From: Amycolatopsis sp. GM8
Lineage (GTDB): Bacteria > Actinomycetota > Actinomycetes > Mycobacteriales > Pseudonocardiaceae
Length of the DNA stretch: 64,000 bases
Direction: 5' to 3'
Assembly (NCBI RefSeq): GCF_021653975.1
Contig: NZ_JAJKFK010000004.1
Span: 494,936 to 558,935 of the forward strand
The notes beneath the pieces are model-generated. The model saw only the letters and a program-made list of their open reading frames with translations. It was not told the origin of the DNA and ran no database searches. Both the position numbers and the translations under genes were made by a program. Positions 1 to 9,051 of this stretch are shown piece by piece. Within the stretch, counting starts at the first letter, position 1. The number at the start of each line of letters is the position of its first letter.

Positions 1-787
1 ACCGCCGCGCGTACTCCAGCGGTGACGGGCCGTCGTCGTGCTGGACGGCGCGCTCCGGGACCGGCGACTCCTCGTTCCAGGTCCCGCTCCAGAAGTACTG
101 CGCGCGCGGCACCATCAGGCCGAACCCGCCGGCCGCGTGACTGAACGAGATCCGCAGGTCCGGGCACTTCGCGGCGATCCCGCCGGTGATGATCGAGGCC
201 GCGGCCATCGCGCCTTCCAGCCCGACGACGTAGGTGCCCATCGCCGACCGTGGCAGCCGGTCGGTCGCGCTCGGCATCGCGTGCACGAAGATCGCCAGGC
301 CGAGCCGCTCGGCTTCGGCGAAGAACGGGAGGAACCGCTCGTCGCCGATCGAGACACCCAGCACGTTCGACGCGACCTCCACGCCACGCAGGCCCGTGTC
401 CTGGATAGCGGCCAGCTCCTTCGCCGCGATTTCGGGATCCTGCAAGGGAACCATGCCCAGGCCCGCGAACCGCGCGGGGTCCGACGCACACAACGTCGCG
501 GTGAACTCGTTGACATGCCGGGCCAGCGACAGCCCGTCCGCGACCGGCAGGTCGTACTTCAACAGCGGCGGCATCGGGCTGAGTACTTCGAAGTCCACTG
601 TGGACGCGTTCATCTCCTCGATCCGCCGCTCGGCGTCGAAGAACGCGTCCTTCGCCCGGAACCGGGTCGCGCCGAAGAGCAGCAGCCGCGCGGTCTCCCC
701 GTCGATCACCTCCATCCGCGGGAAGCATTCCGGCGCGTCGGCGGGATAGTCGCGGGGCAGCAGGTGAGCATGGGCGTCGGCGAGCAC
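1..787 (-). CDS. Amidohydrolase family protein (ACMSD-like), C-terminus cut by window edge
   Basis: About 262 residues are visible from a GTG start at 787, preceded by a strong GGAGGAGG site; the gene runs off the left edge. The N-terminus DAHAHL carries the HxH metal-binding pair (residues 6 and 8). VHAMPS and SFSHAAG further on match later metal-binding and catalytic histidines of the amidohydrolase-2 / aminocarboxymuconate-semialdehyde decarboxylase family. These TIM-barrel enzymes catalyse hydrolysis or non-oxidative decarboxylation of (aromatic) carboxylates. It starts 13 bp after the stop of the alcohol dehydrogenase gene, so it is the last visible gene of a minus-strand operon beginning at the aldehyde dehydrogenase. 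The substrate cannot be told from sequence; an aromatic or unsaturated acid is an inference from the neighbours. Confidence 0.85.
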   Translation of the reverse strand, partial: MLADAHAHLLPRDYPADAPECFPRMEVIDGETARLLLFGATRFRAKDAFFDAERRIEEMNASTVDFEVLSPMPPLLKYDLPVADGLSLARHVNEFTATLCASDPARFAGLGMVPLQDPEIAAKELAAIQDTGLRGVEVASNVLGVSIGDERFLPFFAEAERLGLAIFVHAMPSATDRLPRSAMGTYVVGLEGAMAAASIITGGIAAKCPDLRISFSHAAGGFGLMVPRAQYFWSGTWNEESPVPERAVQHDDGPSPLEYARR

Positions 788-800
788 GCGGGCCTCCTCC

Positions 801-1898
801 TCAGTTGTTCGGGTGGACGGAGACGTGCACCGCGGTCTCGCCGGGCACCTCACCGGCGAGCGTCTCGATCGCCGTGACGACGTCGTCGAGGCCGAACGTG
901 TGGGTGTGCAGCTTCTCCAGCGGGAACCGGCCGGACTCGATGAGGGCGATCGCCTGCTCGTTGGCCGACGCGTCGACCCCGAACGCGCCGAAGACCTGCA
1001 GCGCGCGCTGGATGATCAGGTCGGTGCGCAGCGGGATCTCCTTGCCGCCCTTGAGTCCCGCCAGCACGACACGCCCGCCGTGCCGCGCCGACTGCAGCGC
1101 GTCGGTCACCGGGGCGGCGGCCATCGGGGTCAGTTCCAGCACCACGTCGGCCATCGCGCCGCCGGTGATCTCCCGGACGCGCTCCACCGTGTTCTCCGCG
1201 TCGGCGAAGATCGTGTGGTCGGCGCCGAACTCGCGGGCGAGGTCGAGCTTGTGCCCGTCGGACTCGAGCCCCGTCACGATGATCGTGCCGGCCCCGGCCG
1301 CCTTCGCGGCGATCACGCACGCGATGCCCCGCTGCCCGGAGCCGAGCACGACGACCGTGTCGCCGAGCTTGATCCCGCCCAGCTGCGCCGCCCACCGCAC
1401 GCCCGCGCCGAGCGGGTTGACCATTGCCGCCACCTCGACCGGGACGGACCGGTCGACCGGGTGCACGATGGTGCCCGGGGAAAGGTAGAGGTATTCGGCG
1501 AAACCGCCCCAGATCGCGGGTTCCACGTCGATGCCGGTGACCCCGTGCCCGTACTTGCGGTTGGGGCACGACTGGTAACGGCCGCTGAGGCAGTGCTGGC
1601 ACGCGTGACACGGCACGATGACCTCCAGGGCCACCCGATCGCCGGGTGCGACGCCCCACCGTTCCGCCGCCCGTTCGCCGATGTCCTCGATGATGCCGAG
1701 CGGTTCGTGTCCGGGAATGAACGGGCCACGATCGGGGTTTCCCAGGTGCCCCTTGAAGGTTTCCACGTCGCTGCCGCAGATCCCGTTGGCCTCGACGCGC
1801 AGCAGCCCGTCGTCGGGCCCGATCTCCGGCCGGGGGAACTCACGGATTTCGATCGCGCGCGGTCCTGTTTGGACGGCCGCGCGGACGGTGTCTGCCAT
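801..1898 (-). CDS. Zinc-dependent alcohol dehydrogenase (MDR superfamily)
   Basis: 365 residues, normal for zinc MDR dehydrogenases. Catalytic zinc ligands appear as GICGSD (Cys41) and GHEPLG. The structural zinc lobe is CHACQHCLSGRYQSC. The Rossmann glycine motif is VVLGSGQRG. It should oxidise a secondary or primary alcohol, or a polyol, with NAD(P). The closest look is to the threonine/sorbitol dehydrogenase-like branch; exact substrate unknown. It lies between the CoA ligase and the amidohydrolase in one minus-strand gene row with gaps of 13-18 bp, so it is probably co-transcribed with them. Confidence 0.88.
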   Translation of the reverse strand: MADTVRAAVQTGPRAIEIREFPRPEIGPDDGLLRVEANGICGSDVETFKGHLGNPDRGPFIPGHEPLGIIEDIGERAAERWGVAPGDRVALEVIVPCHACQHCLSGRYQSCPNRKYGHGVTGIDVEPAIWGGFAEYLYLSPGTIVHPVDRSVPVEVAAMVNPLGAGVRWAAQLGGIKLGDTVVVLGSGQRGIACVIAAKAAGAGTIIVTGLESDGHKLDLAREFGADHTIFADAENTVERVREITGGAMADVVLELTPMAAAPVTDALQSARHGGRVVLAGLKGGKEIPLRTDLIIQRALQVFGAFGVDASANEQAIALIESGRFPLEKLHTHTFGLDDVVTAIETLAGEVPGETAVHVSVHPNN

Positions 1899-1916
1899 GC
1901 TGGATGCCCTTTCTGG

Positions 1917-3200
1917 CTAGCCGGCGGGCCGGACGAGGCGGGACTTCATTTCGGAGCGTTCGAGCGTGCCGGGCGGTACCAGGGTGACCTCGGCCCGCAC
2001 CGAAAGCCGTGCCCGGATGAGGTTTTCCAGCTCCTCACGCAGTTGTGCGCGGTCGCCGGGCGCCTCACCCCATTCGGCCTCGACCCGCAACGGTGGTTCG
2101 ACCCGCGGGCCGGTGCCGGGCACCACGATCTGCACGGCGCCGGTCGTGCGGGGATGGCGGGTCTGCACGAGATCCCGGACCGCGGACGGGAAGACGTTGA
2201 CGCCCAGCACGATCAGCATGTCGTCGGTGCGGCCCACGCAGCGGATCAGCGGCGCGCCGTCCCGGCTCGCCCCGGTGACGACGACCCGGTCGCGGGTGCG
2301 GAACCGGACCAGCGGACAGCATTCGCGATCGACAGAGGTATAGACCAGCTCGCCCGACGCGCCGGGCTCGGCCGCGATGGGGTCGCCGCTGTCCGGGTCG
2401 ATCAGCTCCACCACGACGTGGCGGCCGCCGGTGAACCGCATGCCGCCGGACTCCGGCGCCTCACCGAACAGAACCGGTGCCATGTCGGCGTTTCCCAGCC
2501 CTTCGGCGACCGGGGCGCCCCATTCCCGCCGGACGTACTGGCGGAACGCGGGCTCTCCCCCGCCGGGCTCACCACCGACGAACACCTTGCGGATGCCGAA
2601 CTCCCGCGGGTCCCGGCCCAGTCCGCGCACGTACTCGGCGAGGTAGCGCACGTAGGACGGGGTCGAGTGCAGCGCGGTGACCCCGAGGGTTTCCATGGCC
2701 AGCAAGGCTTTCTCGCTGGCGCCGGTGCCGATCGGGACGAGCGTCGAGCCGATGGTCTCCAGCGCGTCCCGGATCGGCAGGCCGCCGACGAACAGCGTCA
2801 GGCCGGCACCGTGCAGCACGACGTCCTCGCGGGTGGCGCCCATGGTGCGGAACGCACGGGCGACCATCTCCGTCCACGCGTCGGCGTCGCGGCGGGTGAC
2901 GCCGACCCAGCTCGGTTTCCCGGTGGTGCCGGTGGAGGCGTGCACCCGGACGACCTCGGTCAGGCTCACCCCGGCGTGCCGGCCCAGCGGCGGTGCGGCG
3001 GCCTGCGACTCGCGCAGCATTTGCTTGCTGGTGAAGGGAAATCCGGTCAGGTCGTCGAGTGTCTCGAACTTCGGATCACCGTGCTCGGCGAACAGGTCCC
3101 GGTAGAACGGCGAGCGCGCGGGCAGCCGGTGCAGCTGCTCGCGCAGCATGGCGCCGACGGCCTCCCGGTCCTCCACTGCGACGAAGCCAGGTGTGACCAC
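1917..3200 (-). CDS. Phenylacetate-CoA ligase family (PaaK-like) AMP-forming ligase
   Basis: 427 residues from a GTG start, the usual length of PaaK-type adenylate-forming ligases. Seen motifs: the P-loop-like HASTGTTGKPSWVGVT (about residue 88), the adenylate site with CCPLVRFRTRDRV, and the C-terminal hinge GRTDDMLIVLGVNVFPS. Such enzymes convert an aryl or acyl acid plus ATP and CoA to the CoA thioester. Together with the aldehyde dehydrogenase and benzoylformate decarboxylase upstream, it could activate the acid released by aldehyde oxidation; this is inference. Phenylacetate itself is unlikely to be certain, because no paa ring-epoxidase genes are near. Confidence 0.85.
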   Translation of the reverse strand: MVTPGFVAVEDREAVGAMLREQLHRLPARSPFYRDLFAEHGDPKFETLDDLTGFPFTSKQMLRESQAAAPPLGRHAGVSLTEVVRVHASTGTTGKPSWVGVTRRDADAWTEMVARAFRTMGATREDVVLHGAGLTLFVGGLPIRDALETIGSTLVPIGTGASEKALLAMETLGVTALHSTPSYVRYLAEYVRGLGRDPREFGIRKVFVGGEPGGGEPAFRQYVRREWGAPVAEGLGNADMAPVLFGEAPESGGMRFTGGRHVVVELIDPDSGDPIAAEPGASGELVYTSVDRECCPLVRFRTRDRVVVTGASRDGAPLIRCVGRTDDMLIVLGVNVFPSAVRDLVQTRHPRTTGAVQIVVPGTGPRVEPPLRVEAEWGEAPGDRAQLREELENLIRARLSVRAEVTLVPPGTLERSEMKSRLVRPAG

Positions 3201-3215
3201 GGCAGGACCTTCCCG

Positions 3216-4181
3216 TCAGTCTCGTTGTGCCGCGGCGAGCGGTGGTGCCACGTGATGGGGCAGCACCTCGGCGCCGAGCAGCGCGATGTGCTCGAGGTCG
3301 TGGATGTCGTAGATGTGGAAGTACACGGTGTCGGCCCCCGCCTCGCGCAGCGTCCCGACCCGGTCGGTCACCTCGGCCGGAGTCCCGATCAGCGCGTTGG
3401 CGCGGATGAGCGCCGAGCCCATCACCTCGCCGCGGCGTTCAGACTCCGCAGGAGTCCGTCCACATGCGACAGGCAGCACCGCCGAGCGCCTTGCCTCGTC
3501 AGGATCGCGCCCGATCGCTTCGCAGGCGCGGGCGAACACGGCGTACCGCTCGCGCAGGTCGCCGCCGAGCGCGCCGTTGAACTCGTCCGCGAACCGCGCG
3601 GCGATCGCGGGAGTCCTTTTCGGACCGGAGCCGCCGACGATGACCGGCGGGTGCGGCCGCTGCGTGGTGCGCGGCGTCGCGGCATTGGCGTCGATGCGAT
3701 AGTGCTTGCCCTGGAAGGAGTATTCCTCGCCTTCGCCCGCGCGCCACAGTCCGGTGATGATCTCCAGCTGCTCCTCGAACCGGTCGAACCGCTCGCCGCG
3801 CGGCGGGAACGGGATGCCGAACGCGTCGTGCTCGCGCTCGTACCAGGCGGTGCCCAGGCCCAGCTCCACCCGGCCACCGCTCATCTCGTCGACCGACGCG
3901 ACGATCGTGGCGAGCAGGCCGGGCGCGCGGAAGGTCGCGGCGCCCACCAGCGCGCCGAGGCGCACCCGGGACGTGTCGCGGGCGAGCCCGCCGAGCGTGG
4001 TCCAGCAGTCGGTCGGCCGGTAGGTCCGGTCCTGGGCATCCACGCCGAGCAGGTGGTCGGAGCGGAAGAACGCGTCGAACCCGGCGTCCTCGGCCGCGCG
4101 GGCGAGCGCGAGGATCTCGTCGTAGCTCGCCCCGTGGCGGGGCTCCATGAGCACCCGCAGGCGGAAGTCAGTTCGTGCCAC
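3216..4181 (-). CDS. LLM class F420-dependent oxidoreductase
   Basis: 321 residues, GTG start. The luciferase-like TIM barrel is recognised from the N-terminal AAEDAGFDAFFRSDHLL, the GTAWYEREHDAFGIPFP block and HPPVIVGGSGPKRT, typical of TIGR03560-like F420-dependent enzymes of actinobacteria. It would use F420 (or FMN) for hydride transfer or monooxygenation of an unknown small molecule. The start overlaps the end of the aldehyde dehydrogenase gene by 14 bp, so translation is probably coupled. It is one of four LLM enzymes in the window. Confidence 0.87.
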   Translation of the reverse strand: MARTDFRLRVLMEPRHGASYDEILALARAAEDAGFDAFFRSDHLLGVDAQDRTYRPTDCWTTLGGLARDTSRVRLGALVGAATFRAPGLLATIVASVDEMSGGRVELGLGTAWYEREHDAFGIPFPPRGERFDRFEEQLEIITGLWRAGEGEEYSFQGKHYRIDANAATPRTTQRPHPPVIVGGSGPKRTPAIAARFADEFNGALGGDLRERYAVFARACEAIGRDPDEARRSAVLPVACGRTPAESERRGEVMGSALIRANALIGTPAEVTDRVGTLREAGADTVYFHIYDIHDLEHIALLGAEVLPHHVAPPLAAAQRD

Positions 4182-5640
4182 GCAGGGACACCGCCTTCAC
4201 CTGGGTGTAGTCGAGCACGGCGTCCGCGCCCATGGTGCGGCCGAAGCCGCTGCGCTTGTAGCCGCCGAACGGCGCGCCGACCAGTCCCGCGCCGAGCGCG
4301 GCGTTCACCGCGACCTGCCCGGCCTGCAGCCGCTTCGACATCCGCACGGCGCGCCCGACGTCGCGGGTCCACACCGACGCGACGAGCCCGTAATCGGTGC
4401 CGTTCGCGACTTCCAGTGCCTCGTCCTCGCCGTCCACCGGGATCACCGACAGCACCGGGCCGAAGATCTCCTCCCGCGCGATCCGCATGCCGGGGTCGAC
4501 GCGGTCGAAAAGTGTTGCCTGGACGAAGAATCCGCGTTCGAACCGCTCGCCGTCCGGCACTCCGCCGCCGACGACCAGCTCGGCGCCTTCCTCGCGGCCG
4601 GCCTTGACGTAGCCCAGTACGCGGTCGTGCTGCTTCTCGTTGATCAGCGGGCCCATCTGGACCTTTTCGTGCCACGCGCCGACCCGGACCTGGCCGAGGT
4701 GCTCGGCCAGCCGCCGCACAACCTCCGCGTGCACCGAGCGGTCCACCACGACACGGGAACCCGCTGCGCAGATCTGCCCGGTGTTGAGGGTGATGCCGGT
4801 CGCGATCGCCGGGATCGCCGCGCCGAGATCGGCGTCGCCGAAGATCACCTGCGGGGACTTGCCGCCGAGTTCGAGGTGCAGCGGGGTCAGGTTCTTCGCG
4901 CAGGCCGCCATCACGAGCGAACCCGTCTCGGGCGAGCCGGTGAAGCTCATCCGGCGGATGCCGGGGTGGGCCGGGATCGCCGCGCCCGCTTCGTGCCCGT
5001 AGCCGGTGACGACGTTGACCACGCCGGGCGGGATGCCCGCCTCGACCGCCAGCCGCGCCAGCGCGAGTGGGGTCAGCGGCGCGTCCTCAGCGGGTTTGAT
5101 GACGATCGTGTTGCCCGCGGCGATCGCGGCGCCGACGTCGTTGGCGAACATCGGGCCCGGCGCGTTCCACGGGATGACGCTGCCGACCACGCCGTACGGT
5201 TCGCGCAGGGTCAACCCGAGCACGTCCGGGCTCCCCACCGGGAGCGACAGGCCTTGCACCTTGTCGGCCTGGCCCGCGATGAACGTCAGGATCCGCGCCA
5301 TCGGCGGCGGTCCCCAGCTCGGGCGCCCGACCTCCTGGGATTCCAGGCTGTCGAGTTCGGCGTCGTGCTCGCGGATCAGCTGCGCCCAGCGCAGCACGAG
5401 CGCACCGCGCTCGGTCGGGCTGGTGTCGCGCCAGGCCGGGAAGGCGGCGGAGGCGGCTCGCACCGCGGCGTCGACGTCCACGGTGTCACCGCGCGGTATC
5501 CGGGCGACGACCTCCCGTGTCGCCGGGTTGATCACGTCGATGGTCTCGCCGCTCTTCGCCGGCACCCATTCGCCGCCGATGAGCTGGGCGTTGTCGACGA
5601 GGAGGGCGCCGAGCTCCGGGCTGGGCAGGACGGTGGTCAT
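4168..5640 (-). CDS. NAD(P)-dependent aldehyde dehydrogenase
   Basis: 490 residues from the ATG at 5640, chosen over an in-frame GTG at 5661 because GGAGGGGAG lies just upstream of the ATG. The ALDH hallmarks are present: LELGGKSPQ with the glutamate general base, GQICAAGSRV with the catalytic cysteine, and EEIFGPVLSV. It oxidises an aldehyde to the acid. It is divergent from the benzoylformate decarboxylase across 134 bp, which fits oxidation of the aldehyde that enzyme releases (the mandelate-pathway logic). It heads the minus-strand catabolic operon. Confidence 0.92.
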   Translation of the reverse strand: MTTVLPSPELGALLVDNAQLIGGEWVPAKSGETIDVINPATREVVARIPRGDTVDVDAAVRAASAAFPAWRDTSPTERGALVLRWAQLIREHDAELDSLESQEVGRPSWGPPPMARILTFIAGQADKVQGLSLPVGSPDVLGLTLREPYGVVGSVIPWNAPGPMFANDVGAAIAAGNTIVIKPAEDAPLTPLALARLAVEAGIPPGVVNVVTGYGHEAGAAIPAHPGIRRMSFTGSPETGSLVMAACAKNLTPLHLELGGKSPQVIFGDADLGAAIPAIATGITLNTGQICAAGSRVVVDRSVHAEVVRRLAEHLGQVRVGAWHEKVQMGPLINEKQHDRVLGYVKAGREEGAELVVGGGVPDGERFERGFFVQATLFDRVDPGMRIAREEIFGPVLSVIPVDGEDEALEVANGTDYGLVASVWTRDVGRAVRMSKRLQAGQVAVNAALGAGLVGAPFGGYKRSGFGRTMGADAVLDYTQVKAVSLRGTN

Positions 5641-5774
5641 GGCTGCTCCCCTCCGGTTCACGATGGAACGGACTATGCCGGGGTGGCCGTACCCGCCGCG
5701 ATACGCCTTTCGCGACGCGGAAAACCTGCGCGAACGCCGTCCCGGCCCGGACGGCGGGGCGAAAGCTGGTGGTC

Positions 5775-7343
5775 ATGACGACGGTGCGCGAAACGGTCCA
5801 CGAGCTGCTGCGCGGCTGGGGCCTCACGACGGTGTTCGGCAATCCCGGTTCGAACGAACTGCCGTTCCTGGACCGGTTTCCCGGCGACTTCCGGTACGTC
5901 CTCGGGCTGCACGAGGGTGCCGTGCTCGCGATGGCGGACGGCTACGCGCAGGCGACCGGCGCTCCCGCACTGGTCAACCTGCACGCCGCCGCGGGGCTCG
6001 GGAACGCGATGGGCAACCTGGCGAACGCGCGGCAAATGCACACGCCGCTGATCGTGACCGCGGGCCAGCAGGCGCGGAACATGGTCGGCCTCGGCGCGAT
6101 GCTGTCGGAACCGGAGCTGACCACGGTGCCGCGCCCGCACGTCAAGGCCGCGCTGGAACCGTTGCGGGCGCAGGACGTGCCGCGCGCCCTCGCGGAGGCG
6201 TATCACCTCGCGACCCTGCCACCGAGCGGTCCGGTGTTCGTGTCGCTGCCGCTGGACGATTGGGCGGCCGAGGTGGAACCGTACGAAGTGGAGCATCTCG
6301 GGCGCCGCCGGGTCACCGCTTCGGCCGCACCCGCCGAGGGTGCGGTCGAACGGCTCGCGGCCCGGCTGGCGGCAGCGCGCACGCCGGTACTCGTCGTCGG
6401 GCCGGAGCTGGACCGTGAATCGGTGTCCGACAGCGTCGTGAAGCTCGCGGAGACGGCGAACCTGCCGGTCTGGCTGCCGCCCGGCCCGCCGCACTGCCCG
6501 TTCCCGACGACGCACCCGCACTACCGGGGCGTGCTGCCCAACAGCGTCGCCGGGATCAGTGAAACCCTTGCGGGACATGACTTCGTGCTCGTGCTCGGCG
6601 CGCCGGTGTTCCGCTACCACGTCAACAAGCCCGGTCCTTACCTGCCGCCGGGCGCCGAACTCGTCGCAGTCACCGCGGATCCCGCGGCCGCGGCCCGGTC
6701 GCCGATGGGCGACGCGCTCGTCGGCGACGTCGGGGAGGTCGTCGTCCGGCTCGCGAGTCTGGTGACGGCGTCCGACCGCCCGGCGGTCGAGCCACGGCCC
6801 GCGCCGCCTCTCGTCCCCGCCGCCAACGCGCCGTTCCCCGCCGCGGCCGTGTTCGACGTGCTCGCTTCGGTGTTGCCTCGGGATGCCGTGCTGGTCAACG
6901 AATCCACGTCCAACACCGGCGATTTCTGGGCGCGGGTGCCGATCCGGCGCGCGGGCAGCCTGTACTTCCCGGCGGCGGGCGGGCTCGGCTTCGGGCTGCC
7001 CGCGGCGGTCGGGGTCGCGCTGGCCGACCCGGAGCGGCGCGTGTTCGCCGTCCTCGGCGACGGCGCCGCGCAGTACGGGATCCAGGGTCTGTGGACCGCC
7101 GCCCAGCACCGGCTGCCGGTCACGTTCCTGGTGCTGCGCAACGACGACTACGGCGCGTTGCGCTGGTTCACCGGCCCGCTCGGCGTGTCCGAAGTGCCCG
7201 GTCTGGACCTGCCCGGCCTCGACGTGGTCGCGATCGCCCGTGGCTACGGGCTGGAAGCGCGGCGGGTCGGAGACGTCGGCGAGCTACGCGACGCGCTGGC
7301 CGTCACGGACGGGCCGCTGCTGCTGGAAGTCCCGATCACCTGA
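5775..7343 (+). CDS. mdlC: Benzoylformate decarboxylase (thiamine diphosphate enzyme)
   Basis: 522 residues from the ATG at 5775; an in-frame GTG lies 6 bp upstream. With this start the catalytic residues fall exactly at the Pseudomonas putida enzyme's positions: Ser26 in GNPGSNE, Glu47 in LHEGAV, His70 in NLHAAAG, and a later His in PVFRYHVN (His281 equivalent). The ThDP/Mg motif starts at GDGAAQYG and ends at the NDDYG asparagine. It decarboxylates aryl 2-oxoacids to aldehydes plus CO2. The divergent aldehyde dehydrogenase and the PaaK-like ligase could then carry the aldehyde to a CoA ester. The true substrate could be a substituted benzoylformate or another 2-oxoacid. Length matches the family (about 528). 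Confidence 0.9.
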   Translation: MTTVRETVHELLRGWGLTTVFGNPGSNELPFLDRFPGDFRYVLGLHEGAVLAMADGYAQATGAPALVNLHAAAGLGNAMGNLANARQMHTPLIVTAGQQARNMVGLGAMLSEPELTTVPRPHVKAALEPLRAQDVPRALAEAYHLATLPPSGPVFVSLPLDDWAAEVEPYEVEHLGRRRVTASAAPAEGAVERLAARLAAARTPVLVVGPELDRESVSDSVVKLAETANLPVWLPPGPPHCPFPTTHPHYRGVLPNSVAGISETLAGHDFVLVLGAPVFRYHVNKPGPYLPPGAELVAVTADPAAAARSPMGDALVGDVGEVVVRLASLVTASDRPAVEPRPAPPLVPAANAPFPAAAVFDVLASVLPRDAVLVNESTSNTGDFWARVPIRRAGSLYFPAAGGLGFGLPAAVGVALADPERRVFAVLGDGAAQYGIQGLWTAAQHRLPVTFLVLRNDDYGALRWFTGPLGVSEVPGLDLPGLDVVAIARGYGLEARRVGDVGELRDALAVTDGPLLLEVPIT

Positions 7344-7365
7344 CCCCCGGTTTCGTCAGCCTGAA

Positions 7366-7387
7366 TTGATCAGTCTAGGTTGATGAC
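7366..7387 (+). promoter_or_regulatory. Promoter/operator candidate in front of MarR gene
   Basis: Two direct TTGAT half-sites start 14 bp apart (7366 and 7380), and the first lies in ATTGATCAGT with a TGATCA core. A -10-like TAGGTT (7376-7381) ends 6 nt before the ATG, so the transcript may be leaderless. This fits self-repression by the MarR protein. The -35 is not recognisable. Confidence 0.35.
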
Positions 7388-7819
7388 ATGCGCTCGCAGG
7401 TGGACGAACTCGCCGCGAGGTTGTACGGCGGAATGGGCCTGACCGCCCGGCGGCTGCGGCAGTTGCACGCGCCGGGCGACCTCACGCTGCCCGAACGTGC
7501 GGTGCTGGCCCGGCTGGACCGGGGTGGCCCGGCGACGGCGGCGGAACTGGCGCGTGCCGAGCAGATCACCCCGCAGGCCATGGGAACCACGCTCGGTGGC
7601 CTGGAGGAACGCGGGTTCGTCGAACGCCGTGCCGATCCGCACGACGGGCGCCGGATCATCCTGTCGCTCACCCGATCCGGCCGCGAAGTGCTGCGCCACA
7701 AGCGCGACGCCCGCGTCCGCCAGTTCGCGAAGGCCCTGAGTGAGCACTTCACGCCCGCCGAACTGGAGGCCCTGCGGACGGTGGCACCACTGATCGAGCG
7801 CCTGGCCGAACACCTCTGA
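7388..7819 (+). CDS. MarR family transcriptional regulator
   Basis: 143 residues. Winged-helix MarR fold: a helical N-terminus, the recognition region AELARAEQITPQAMGTTLGGLEERGFVERR (about residues 56-85), and the wing HDGRRIILSLT. MarR dimers usually repress catabolic or efflux genes and release DNA on binding a phenolic or aromatic ligand. It sits 44 bp downstream of the benzoylformate decarboxylase and 13 bp upstream of the isochorismatase-like gene, so it likely controls this plus-strand group and perhaps the divergent operon. No clear Shine-Dalgarno precedes the ATG. Confidence 0.9.
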   Translation: MRSQVDELAARLYGGMGLTARRLRQLHAPGDLTLPERAVLARLDRGGPATAAELARAEQITPQAMGTTLGGLEERGFVERRADPHDGRRIILSLTRSGREVLRHKRDARVRQFAKALSEHFTPAELEALRTVAPLIERLAEHL

Positions 7820-7832
7820 GGAAGGAAGTCCC

Positions 7833-8414
7833 GTGTCCGACACGATCGACCCCCGCCAGACCGCGTTGCTGGTGATGGACTACCAGAACGGCATCGTCGG
7901 CTCCTACGACGTGGCCGAAGAAATGAAGCGCACCGCCGACGCCATCACGACAGTCCGGGCCCGGGGCGGCCGGATCGGCTACGTCCGGGTCGGGTTCACC
8001 GACGCCGACTTCGACGCGGTCCCGGCCACGAGCCAGTTCGCCGCCATGCTGACGCCCGAGCGGCGCCCGGCCATGCACGCCGACTCCCCGGGCACCGCCG
8101 TGCACGACGACCTCGCCCCCGAGCCCGGTGACATCGTCGTCCGCAAGTCGCGGGTCGGCGCCTTCTCCACCACCGACCTGGACGAGCAACTCCGCGCAGC
8201 GGGGGTCACGACGCTGATCCTGGCCGGGATCTCCACCAGCGGCGTCGTGCTGTCCACCGTCCGCGACGGCGCGGACCGCGACTACCGGCTCGTGGTGCTC
8301 GCCGACGCGTGCGCCGACCCCGCGCCGGGCGTGCACGAGTTCCTGGTGGAGAAGGTCTTCCCGCGCCAGGCACAGGTCACCACGACCGCGCAGCTGTCCG
8401 AACTGCTCGGCTGA
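7833..8414 (+). CDS. Isochorismatase-fold cysteine hydrolase homologue lacking the usual Cys
   Basis: 193 residues, GTG start behind GAGGAAGGAAG. The fold is clear: the catalytic Asp in ALLVMDYQNG, the Lys in VVRKSRVGAF, and the AGISTSGVVLSTVRDG strand-turn. In most hydrolases of this family a cysteine sits where this protein has valine (GISTSGVV). Similar Cys-less branches exist, and PhzD-type isochorismatases also work without it. Its activity could be hydrolysis of a vinyl ether or amide by an Asp-Lys route, or it may have another role. It follows the MarR gene by 13 bp and is probably co-transcribed. Confidence 0.85.
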   Translation: MSDTIDPRQTALLVMDYQNGIVGSYDVAEEMKRTADAITTVRARGGRIGYVRVGFTDADFDAVPATSQFAAMLTPERRPAMHADSPGTAVHDDLAPEPGDIVVRKSRVGAFSTTDLDEQLRAAGVTTLILAGISTSGVVLSTVRDGADRDYRLVVLADACADPAPGVHEFLVEKVFPRQAQVTTTAQLSELLG

Positions 8415-8502
8415 GCTGTTCCCCTTCCGGGGTATGAAAAGGACGTGGCCGGGGCGGCGACGGCGACCGTAGCGTCGGGTGGGAAACTACCTGAGGAGCG
8501 CC

Positions 8503-9051
8503 ATGTTCGAGGCGATGATCGATCCGACCGCCCGCCCCGCCACCTCTGCCACGGGAGCCGCGCTCGCACCACGCCCGGCGCGGCTGGCCGGGCTGACCGT
8601 GGGCCTGCTGGCCAACACCAAGAAGAACGCCGAACCCTTCCTCGACGAGGTCGGCGAGCTGCTGACCGCCGAGTACGGCGTGCGGAACCTGGTGCGGCGC
8701 AAGAAGCTCGACATCGCCAAGACCGCGCCGGCCGAAATGCGCGCCGAGCTGGCCGACGCGTGCGACGTGGTGGTGGTCGGCGTCGGCGACTGCGGTTCGT
8801 GCAGCGCGTCGGCCGTCGCCGACGGTCTGGAACTGGAGGCCGCGGGCGTACCCGCGGTCGTGATCTGCAGCGAGGCGTTCGCCGCGACCGCCGACGCGAT
8901 GGCGGATCTCAAGGGCGCCAAGGGATACGGCTACACGCGGACGCCGCATCCGGTGGCACCGCTGGAACGCGGCGAGGTCCGCGAACGTGCCCGCCGGATC
9001 CTGCCGGACCTGGTCGGCATCCTGACGGGTCGCGCGACGGCCGCCGCATGA
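8503..9051 (+). CDS. UGSC family protein, cysteine form
   Basis: 182 residues from the ATG at 8503; the GAGG at 8493-8496 decides this over an in-frame GTG at 8479. The signature GDCGSCSA lies at residues 95-102 (Cys97 and Cys100). In the UGSC family the first cysteine is selenocysteine in some members; here the codon is TGC, so this is the cysteine form. The function of the family is not established. A paired Cys/Sec-G-S-Cys motif at a strand end suggests thiol redox or metal/alkyl chemistry. It overlaps the next gene by ATGA, so the two products are probably made together. Confidence 0.82.
   Translation: MFEAMIDPTARPATSATGAALAPRPARLAGLTVGLLANTKKNAEPFLDEVGELLTAEYGVRNLVRRKKLDIAKTAPAEMRAELADACDVVVVGVGDCGSCSASAVADGLELEAAGVPAVVICSEAFAATADAMADLKGAKGYGYTRTPHPVAPLERGEVRERARRILPDLVGILTGRATAAA

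Noticed and set aside
813..4607. Long plus-strand frame across four minus-strand genes
   Set aside because: It runs through real genes with clear catalytic motifs on the other strand and has no domain of its own.
8788..8796. Selenocysteine in the UGSC protein
   Set aside because: The codon at the U position of the motif is TGC, not TGA.
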